Part shown: piece by piece, positions 56,254-64,000 of the stretch
How the letters are laid out: each line of letters opens with the position of its first letter
Numbering within the stretch: position 1 is the stretch's first letter
Source: Heliopora coerulea
Lineage: Eukaryota > Cnidaria > Anthozoa > Scleralcyonacea > Helioporidae
Assembly (NCBI GenBank): GCA_030142905.1
Contig: JASJOG010000444.1
Span: 105,553-169,552, forward strand
Reading direction: 5' to 3'
DNA length: 64,000 nt
The notes under the pieces: generated by a model
What the model was told of the DNA's origin: nothing
Database searches by the model: none
Seen by the model: the letters and a program-made list of their open reading frames with translations, nothing else
Made by a program: the position numbers and the translations under genes

Positions 56254-58500
56254 ATCTCTTTTACTCGCTGAAGGTTAAACGCCCATAAAAGCTGTTTTCC
56301 CCGAGACAAATTACTTTGCGCGAAGCGACTTTTTCTTTTGTCTCGTGAGCTTTTAGGTGGAACTAATGATGGATCTATTCAATTTTAACAATGAAAAGTT
56401 GACTCGCATGACAAAATTTTCTTTGTGGAAAACGGGCTTAGAGGATGCTTTTCAGCGTTTTCAATCGGATGAGTTCTCCATTTGATCATCTTCACACCAA
56501 TTTTCTTTCCATATAGAACTCCCAAAAACCATTTATGAGCTAATTTTCCAGTCATAGGAAAATACTTGGTCACGACCAAAAGTTATGATAAGTGGGTAAA
56601 GATGGCGCAGTACAGAATCCACAATGGAGAAGTCGCATTAAAATTCACCAAAACAAAGAACCGTTTATGATCACTATCTTAATTACAGGTCCAAACTAAT
56701 TAAACTACATATATTTGTATAAATAAATCGAATAAACAAGACAAATGGAAGAATTAAATGGATGTAAAGATCAAATTAACTCACTATTGTCTTTATGACC
56801 CCGCAAATTCCACTATAATCGACGAGTGAGAAGCTATTTCATAAACTCGTGTCTTTTTTCTTACCAGCAGTTACAAACACTGGTGAACAAACTCTGGTAA
56901 ACCTCTCGCACTCGTTTATAAAATATTACCTGAAATATCTTTTCGCTTATGTGTTCGTGTGCATTCATGTGGAATCCTATGGCTGTCGTGTAGAAGCCAA
57001 TGAAATTGCACAGAAACTAATGAGACCGATTGTGATTCGTTAGTTTTAATATTCAACTACTGGGCACTAGTCACAACTATACAGAGACAGTGGAGGATCC
57101 ATGGGGGCCATGTGTTTCACCTTCTACTTAATTGTTTCACCATTCCGTTGGAACAATTTAAACTGGCTTTTTACTATCGGGGTAAGATAAGTAACGCGAG
57201 ATAAATTATTAGAACTGAGGCCCATCGCATTAAAACAGACGAATTGAAAAAGGCGTCTTGGTAGCTTATCCAAATGCACGTGTTCGCTCACGAAGGTTAA
57301 GTTCGACGTACCGACGATAGTGGACGTATTCACTAATAAGTGAGCAAGGAAAATGCCCCTATAAGGTTATGTTATAAGAAAGGCATTAATATGTTATTTT
57401 TGACCTTTTTACTGTCGTAAAGATACCTTCTTCATTACGTTAAGCACTCTAGCAGTGGCCTGATGCTTTATATTCTCAAAAATTAGTAGAAATAAACCAC
57501 TGGACATTCCAAATTAAAAGTGTTCTCTTGGTGCATTTCCACAAACCTGCTAGCTGGGTACGTGGGCAATGACTTTCTAAAAATTTGCCAAATCTGCTAA
57601 TCTGTATTATTATTTTAAGGTTGACTATCAATCAAAAAGTTAAGCCGACTTCTTTTATAAGCACAAAGTTAGAGACCTTTTCTTTTATAGTAGTATAGTC
57701 AGGTGATGGCTTCTGCAATTTCGAAGGGATATGAAGCTATTTCCATTCTAATACTCCGCAGATCTGAATTTTCTTACAGATGCGAAAACCACACGACTCT
57801 CTGGAGGAGCATTTTATACGATGAAGAGTAGTCTCATTTAAATTAAGTTTAACTCAATTCTCCACAGCTCGAGTCGGTGCAATCACTCGTTCACCGTAAC
57901 TACTTACAAATCAGAAGTGGCTGATTATTTTATGAAGAGGCTAAATGAATTGAGTGGCCGGTAGCCAAGTTTGCTAAGAAAATAGTTTTAACCCAAACGC
58001 CTACCCTATTATTGATTGTTTGAACGTGACCTAATGGAAACTACATCGGGCAAACTTTAACAAAAGAATTTCATTAACTGCCAATTTATGCGGAAACAAC
58101 ATGACTCGCATAACTCCATGTTTTGAATCTAAAGGAATTGATTGCAAACCATTAACTGCTTGCGGGTTGGTTACAGACTATGTGCAAATCAGTTGTGTAT
58201 TTCGGATGGGATAGCCACCGTGGTGCCACTTTCGGTCTAATTGCCAAATACAGCGTATGCACTTGACGTCATAGCCAGCGTTTTACACTACATTAATAAA
58301 AGAATTTTGATCATCATCTTTTGTTAGATACACCAACAGGGCCGCCGTGATCTTTGTTGTTCCAGTTTCGGATGACTGAGTACATACGCTCTATTTGGCT
58401 GAGCTTTGTTAACACTTGTTGCTACCCAATTCACGTAATTAAATAATTTACTGTATAGGTTACTATTGTTGTTTAGTGTTCGATCGAAAGTTGGACAAAA
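56254..58500. other. No gene seen
   Basis: Downstream of the Roc-COR stop there is no supported frame. A splice-like pair at 56868-56897 (ttaccag ... ctg|gtaaac) encloses 29 nt but is not a multiple of three and has no partner, so it was not called. Confidence 0.5.
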
Positions 58501-58537
58501 GTAACCAAGCAAGTGAATTATCTCACCTTTGTGAATC

Positions 58538-58975
58538 TCAAAGAGTTGGTTGTGGGCTGGTTGCGAACGATGTGAAAATCAATCGTTTCTCAATTACTTT
58601 TGACAAAATCGGTAAAACAGATATAGACCGGTAATTAAAAAGATCGTCTACATTACCACTCTTGTAAGGTGGTGTAACTTTCGCCGTCTTCCAACGCTGG
58701 GGATAGATGCCGGTTGCAATGGAACAACTGATCAACTTCGCGATTGTTGCGGCAATGACAGGTGCTGCTACATGCAATACACGAGATTTATTTCCATCGA
58801 GATCAGTTGCTTTACGAAGGCTGATCTTGCTACAAATATTAAGAACTTGATCACTCGTTATGTTCGAAATATAATAAAAGACATCTTGGTTTTTCTTAGA
58901 CAAAACAAAATTAACTAATTTCGAACGGTCAAAGCTTAATTGCTGTAAGGTAGATTTCAACTTGTCAGCTATCGT
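58538..58975 (-). pseudogene. CR1-like LINE RT N-terminal fragment
   Basis: The minus frame has ISLRKATDLDGNKSRVLHVA, PVIAATIAKLISCSIATGIY, PQRWKTAKVTPPYKSGN and NYRSISVLPILSKVIEKRL. These are RT motifs 0-2 of CR1/jockey-like LINEs in good order. The catalytic palm is absent downstream. The frame upstream (58975-59530) is open in pieces but unrecognised. Confidence 0.85.
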
Positions 58976-59530
58976 AGAAAAGTGTAAGTTGAATTTATCC
59001 GCTATTTGTCCTGTATCTTCAGTAGTCGAATCACCAATCTTTGAAGAATGCGGATTCGCTTACGATCTAACTGGAATTGCTTTGAATCTAAGTCAAAGTA
59101 GTTAGAGATAAAGGAACGCAAAGAGTTTTTAACCTTTTCTGTAACAAAGTTACTATCCTTGAATTGTTTGAGTCGGTCAATCTGGTCTCAAAGGTTATCC
59201 GCTAAGGACGTCATTTCTAAGTTGATGGGTCGTGTCGCAAGGACATGGCGTAATCCAAGTTAATCTGTTCTTCCGAGAGCTCTTGGCCAGATTCAAAACC
59301 GTTTCATCTGGATTGTCTTGTAGTCCGTCAATGGTGTTTTTAAGAGATGAAAGAACTCCACACAAGTGCCGTAGCACAACATTTTCTTAATTGATCTTAC
59401 GCCCAACACATCGCTGATCTCAACGTCTTTCATGACAATCTTAACACTTCCTTTCACGTGCCAACTAATCCGACAAATCTTATCTTTAGTAATTGTAAGA
59501 TTATTCACTCTTGTAAATCTAATAAGCCCA
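58976..59530 (-). other. Unrecognised sequence upstream of the LINE fragment
   Basis: Short minus-strand frames (59195-59377, 59293-59508) show no known motif. It may be the 5' part of the same LINE, too decayed to read. Confidence 0.3.
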
Positions 59531-59573
59531 ACCAGTTACTTATAAAGGGAAACTTTCATGATAATCTGACACT

Positions 59574-59650
59574 GCCGAAGTCAACTGAAAATGTTGACTC
59601 GAGCGGGATCTGAACTCGCACTTTCGGGATACCGGTTTCATGGTTAATAG
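59574..59650 (-). repeat. tRNA-derived SINE fragment
   Basis: The sequence gttgactcgagcgggatctgaactcgca is the inverse of a tRNA-like 3' half and matches the copy at 9792-9882. Confidence 0.5.
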
Positions 59651-59754
59651 GCGATGACATTATCCAAGGCATGTATACATACAGATAGCAGTTCGTTTGC
59701 TTACCAGTTGGTTTTGACAATTACTCTGTAATAGAGTGGAATAATCACCGCAAC

Positions 59755-59835
59755 CTTGTCTCTGTCTTGTCTTGTTTCATAACTTGAATATCAAGCTAAC
59801 AAGATGACGTTTTTCGGATCATGTTTTTTTCTTTA
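59755..59835 (+). repeat. PLE terminal-repeat fragment
   Basis: The phrase aacttgaatatcaag followed by aacaagatgac and tttttcgg matches the right arm of the 47075-47330 hairpin. There is no associated ORF. Confidence 0.6.
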
Positions 59836-60880
59836 CCTTAAACGCTTTAGAGAACTTAGCAACACCTACACCTACAAGGAAGCTTGTCAAAGACCTATAA
59901 CCGCAAAAGTTGTAATATAGGTCATGTAATAGATAGCTGAATTATGGCTTACCTAAACACTCAAACATTGGAAAAGAATCTTAATGCTTGTCGTTTACGT
60001 CTTGTGACCCCTTTAGACAACAAATTTACTTAAAACTGAATGAATTTTCTGGTGAAAATATATTACAGTCATTTAACGTTAGTTAATGTAACGGACATCG
60101 TAAGTCATATCTTTAGGATGTAAAGGTCGTCTACCTATCTTTATACCAGACCGAAAATTTTTGAAAAGCCAAGTGACCAGACATTTTGTGGCACATAGAG
60201 TGGTGATGACGGTAGTAATAATTTTAAACATTTAAGTTAAGTTTATTTGACTATATCCTGTTATTTCTTTGAAGTATAACCGTTAACAGAGCTGTTAAGC
60301 CACAATAACTTAAATCCATTCCAAGCTTTAACCCATATAAACAAAAACGATGATAGAGACAGTAAGCATTTTGGCGGAGAACGTATCATATAGTGCTGTG
60401 AAACAAAAGCCGGTTATATAAAATACCCAAGGAGTTTCTTGGTAGAAAGGTTACTGATAAATGTTCTGGTCTCACTGGTTAAAAAACGGGAAGTGTAAGG
60501 AAATGATTGAACCGACGTGTTTACTGCCTTGTTGTTAATGGTGTCCACGTAAATTAGTCCGGTTTAAATTTGATGACCGGGAAAAAGTCGAATTTCGAAT
60601 TAACTAATTACAAAGACAGTAATAGTTTCAACAACTCATTACGGGGTGTTTGATACAGCGGTACAATCAGTGGTATAAAACAAACCAATATTTTTTCAAG
60701 ACCGTTAAACGTTGTAAATCGTGAATGGATCATACATCTCCAAGCGTGTATCTGGGGTAGTACGTATGAGTTACCTGGAGGACAATTTGTTGTTGACTGA
60801 AATAGTCTTTTTTTAAAAATTTTTTTGAAGATATTCAAAACAATTTGAATCCTAACAGGACGTATGTACACTTGTTTGTC
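59836..60880. other. No gene seen
   Basis: AT-rich. Short ORFs only, none with a recognised motif. Confidence 0.5.
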
Positions 60881-60881
60881 A

Positions 60882-61381
60882 CACTAGTCTACCCAAGATG
60901 TGCAGCGTTAGTGACTCATTAACCCTTTAGCGACCGATTATTTTTGAGATGTTTTAGATCAGTCAACTTTGAATGTGATCTGTGCGATGTCTTTATTGAA
61001 GACCTACAGAAGCATCCCACATGAGAAGAAACAGACTATAAACCTTTTCAATAAGTCGAATGTGCGTAAGTTTACGCGTTTGAAACAACTAAATTTGAAA
61101 ACAATTCATGAGGATTCCAAAAGAATATGTGCCCTCAACCGCGGAAAATTACGCACATTCAGATTTATGAAAACAGTCTATGCTGCGGGTACATACCAAA
61201 AAGGAACACATTCATAGTCGTGAAGCCCACAAGCGGATGGACAGGTGTGTGTGGGACTCAGTGGAAGCTGCTCCCGTGAATTTGCTGTCTCCGTGAGGGG
61301 ATAGGGGGATTAATAAATAATCTGTGATTAGTCACCTATTAAGCTTCAAGGTACATTGCTATGGCTGTCTCGTCGTATAAC

Positions 61382-61416
<35 letters not shown>

Positions 61417-61645
61417 AGTAAATTTCATCTTACTAAGTGTAGATGTTTGTAAGCTTGGATGTATATTTATATATATATATATATATATATAAATGGTTTA
61501 TTTTTCGTACCATCCTCATTAGAATATTTTCCTAAATACCAGTTATAACAGTGAAATGATAACGAGAATCTAATTTTTTTGCACAGATGATGTTGAGGAA
61601 TCTAACGATACAAACGAACCAATAGCAAAACCTGTTAAGGTTTTT
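60882..61645 (+). repeat. Duplicated flank of 48-nt microexon, copy 2
   Basis: Pairs with 13499-14180 over about 700 bp, with extra (AT)n expansion at 61385-61490. It contains the decayed microexon at its end. Confidence 0.85.
61587..61634 (+). pseudogene. 48-nt microexon (type B copy) with lost donor
   Basis: Acceptor ttttttgcacag is followed by 48 nt encoding [D]DVEESNDTNEPIAKP. The first donor base is lost: cctg|ttaagg here against cctg|gtaagc at 14164. Without a GT donor in phase the exon should not be spliced normally. Acidity and length are still conserved against 14117-14164, so the loss may be recent. Confidence 0.65.
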
Positions 61646-61689
61646 AAGTAATTAAGAATATAATTTGGTTAAGAATATCATTTGGTTTG

Positions 61690-61880
61690 GTTAAATTTGG
61701 TCAATATAATTACTGACCCACAACAAAACCTGTTGTTTTCACTCGGCATTATATCAGGGAATGCAGAGAGCAAAATTATGCAAGTCGAATTTGAAAAATT
61801 TTGTTCGCTGTATTCGCTGATATTATGCAGAGAAAACATAATAGGTTTCGATGAAGGTCAGTAATTATAATAGATAATTA
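61690..61880. repeat. Short repeat shared with 62710-62930
   Basis: Phrases attatatcag.gaa, gagcaaaatt, gctgatat.atgcagagaaa and tctgtaattat recur in the same order at 62720-62910. The unit is about 180 bp, is not coding, and may be a local duplication or MITE. Confidence 0.6.
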
Positions 61881-62024
61881 CTTCGGCACACAGCATTATT
61901 TGATATAATACTGGCAGCTTCTGCCTGTGACCTCAGCTGCCTGCATTATATCCAGTAAAGTGCTTTTTTGGTTGGAAGCGAACATAATTGAACATACATC
62001 ACCGACAGTTCTTTTGCGTTACAG

Positions 62025-62111
62025 AACATAGCAGTGATAGCCAAGGTGAACAGAATCTAATGGGGACCGAGAATGCGCCTCAGTCTACTGAAGATGAAAG
62101 CAATGCATCAG
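62025..62111 (+). CDS. 87-nt phase-1 microexon (type A copy)
   Basis: Acceptor cttttgcgttacag and donor gtgagg bracket 87 nt with phase-1 boundaries, encoding 29 residues beginning [E]HSSDSQGEQNLMGTEN and ending EDESNAS[G]. Its length, donor type and GEQ.LM core match 11481-11567, and 62112-62440 matches the intron after that exon. It lies 5.8 kb beyond the Roc-COR stop, so it probably opens or continues another gene copy. Confidence 0.7.
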
Positions 62112-63300
62112 GTGAGGAAATATTTTTAAAGCAAAAAAAAATGTAAAACTAAATCATATTAATTAAAAATTGTTTAATTCACAGAACATAAATCATATAC
62201 ACTATGAAAGGGAAACGCTTGTGACAGCTGACTCATTCCTCACCGAATCGTAGGGCAAAATATAAGAAAAACATCTTTACCCTTAACTTACGGATCGCAT
62301 CGTGAACTAATCATTTACATAGAGTGAAAATGAAGATTTGTTTAAGTGGGAAAATTTTTTCATTTTAGAACGAAATCTTGGGGTAATGATGTCACTCCCG
62401 ACCTCACCATATCTACAGACATTTAACTCATTCAATACAGTTTTTTTTTGTCCGCTGGGATCTGGTGGCCTGGGTGGGGCTAATGTAGTAGTGGTCATTA
62501 TCTCCAAATTTTGTTTGCGTCAGTGAACTTTCACCGAGGAAGAGGGGAAGAGTGCTCGTGAAGGAAGTTCTGAATTACGAGATGTATCCCATGATTGTTA
62601 TGATTAACAAAACTTCACGGAGTAATCGGTAACCTAATAAAAAATTACAAATGAATTTTATTACTATTGCAACAAAATGATGTGGTCATCGCGTCATAAT
62701 AAACTTATCACTGCATCAAGACCTATTGTTTCCACTCTGTATTATATCAGCGAACGAAGGGAGCAAAATTGTTACTTATTGTTAACGAATTTGGTTAAGT
62801 AATTAGAACTATATAATATAAGTCGAGTTTGTATTATTTTGCTTGCTACATTTGCTGATATAATGCAGAGAAAGTACCATGGGTTTTGACGGGGGTCTGT
62901 AATTATCTATTACGTAGTATTCTGAACTTAAGAAATGATCCTAATGTCACGTGAGCTAAGTGGAAAAGTTTATTAATGGTGTTCATTGATGAACATAAGC
63001 CTATTAAAAAGTCCCGATGAATTACTTGTAAGCTTCTGCGTGAAAGGTAGAAAAGAGATTTCTTAGAAAGAAAAGCAGTGCTGTCTCGTGATCCATTGAT
63101 ATAGGAGCTTTACAAACATGTTTGAAACAACACAAATGGTGAAATTAAAAAGACCAAACGACAATATTTCACTGAGTATCTAGAGTTCAAGAAATGGAAT
63201 CCTAAAAAACATGGAATCTGATTAACCAATTAAGCTGGCGACATTGTAACAGGTTGAAGAGTAATTCGGAAATTAAAGTAGGGGACTAAAATATAAATAC
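62112..63300. other. No further gene seen; first 330 bp duplicated from 11568-11900
   Basis: The first part repeats the intron after the 87-nt exon at 11.5 kb, including aaaaacatctttacccttaac. A second copy of the 61690-61880 repeat lies at 62710-62930. The remainder shows nothing recognisable. Confidence 0.6.
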
Positions 63301-63304
63301 GTTT

Positions 63305-64000
63305 GCAGATATGACCGAATTATTCAACACCTATTTCCCCAATATTGGCGAAAGCTTGGCCGCCGAAATATCATCGTCTGATCCTAAGCCCTTATCTTAT
63401 CTCAAGCCAACAGACAAAACTGAAGGCTCCCATAGTGGACGTTGTTCGTAAACTTTTGAACGAAATTAGTGAAAGGAAAGCAGCGAGCCTAGGTAAGATT
63501 CTGTGCAAACGCTTAAAATTAGCAGCCGATATAGTTGCTCCATCACTTGCTCAAATATTTAGCTAGTCGATAAGTATGGACTGGAATGGAAATTGGCCAG
63601 AGTATCGCCCATATTCAAGTAGGGTAACAATGTCCTCAAAACAACTACCAACGAATAACTGTCATTCCGTCAATTGCAAAAACTTTGAAAAAATAACTTT
63701 TGATTAGCTATATGGTTAAGTTAACGATAAAAATTTCCTGAGTCATTGTCAATCACGATTCTGGTCATTACATAGCACGTCAACATCTTTGATTGAAACC
63801 ATAAATGATTGGTCGGTTAACATTGATAGTTCGTGACCATCTCAACAGAGTCGTTTTTATCGATCTTAAAAAAAGCGTTCTACACTATCGACCACAATAT
63901 TTTTATACGGAAGCTTCAAAGTATAGTGTTAACCAGCGTAGTCTTAAATGGTTTGAATCGGTCCTTTACGATCAAAACCAAATATGTAAGGTAAATGGTC
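63305..64000 (+). pseudogene. CR1-like LINE RT relic, cut by the window edge
   Basis: Frames on + read MTELFNTYFPNIGESLA and, in shifted frames, SPIFK, IDDIEK-like and LRKAFYTIDHNIFIRKLQ-like phrases, giving the pre-RT, motif 2 and motif A regions of a CR1-type LINE. It has many stops. It continues past 64000. Confidence 0.65.

Noticed and set aside
56868..56897. Additional microexon with acceptor ttaccag and donor gtaaac
   Set aside because: The enclosed length of 29 nt (or 26 with the tandem AG) is not a multiple of three and has no duplicate.

Overview
This is eukaryotic nuclear DNA from an invertebrate, most likely a cnidarian (coral or anemone type). It is AT-rich, has spliceosomal exons, and is saturated with old transposable elements of kinds common in anthozoans: TAA-targeted LINEs with a restriction-like endonuclease, CR1/jockey-like and RTE-like LINEs, Penelope-like elements (PLEs), BEL/Pao, Ty3/gypsy, Tc1, Tigger, hAT and tRNA-derived SINEs. 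A Death-domain plus Roc-COR (ROCO) gene fits the same origin. The species cannot be named from the sequence. No rRNA, CRISPR array or bacterial operon is present.

Host genes. On the + strand I find seven tiny exons that no ORF finder would report. They lie at 11481-11567, 14117-14164, 24482-24529, 38298-38345, 46145-46192, 61587-61634 and 62025-62111. Five are exactly 48 nt and two exactly 87 nt. All have phase-1 boundaries and end in G, and they encode acidic Ser/Glu/Lys-rich peptides of 16 or 29 residues. Splicing runs in the same phase into a 282-nt Death-domain exon (53872-54153), followed by a Roc-COR GTPase region (about 54300-56253) broken by three apparent frameshifts. I infer one or more ROCO-like receptor or adaptor genes with an array of symmetric microexons, whose introns have been inflated by transposons. 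The last two microexons (61.6 and 62.0 kb) lie beyond the Roc-COR 3' end and probably belong to a second tandem copy.

Layout. 1-2307: a duplicated block, repeated at 46471-48808. 2.3-9.0 kb: a train of three minus-strand LINEs, two of their junctions being (TTA)n. 9.0-14.2 kb: intronic sequence with SINEs, a palindromic tRNA-like element, a Tc1 element and two microexons. 14.5-15.7 kb: a PLE with inverted arms and a LINE scrap. 16.5-20.5 kb: a second LINE train. 20.6-22.9 kb: a hAT transposase. 23-27.5 kb: non-autonomous TIR elements, a microexon, a LINE tail and SINEs. 27.5-29.9 kb: a CR1-like LINE. 30.4-31.3 kb: a SINE and a tandem tRNA-like array. 32.6-35.5 kb: a gypsy pol relic. 35.9-36.9 kb: a jockey-like LINE. 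38.3 kb: a microexon. 39.1-41.2 kb: an RTE-like LINE. 41.2-42.6 kb: Tigger. 42.8-43.3 kb: a hAT MITE. 43.5-45.8 kb: a BEL/Pao pol relic. 46.1 kb: a microexon. 46.5-48.8 kb: the second duplicated block with a hairpin insertion. 48.8-52.9 kb: two PLEs around a multicopy-family ORF. 53.8-56.3 kb: the Death/Roc-COR gene. 58.5-64.0 kb: LINE scraps, duplicated microexon flanks and the last two microexons.

Limits. All calls come from reading motifs, reading frames and repeats by eye. Element edges are approximate unless a target-site duplication is stated, and no homology search was run.
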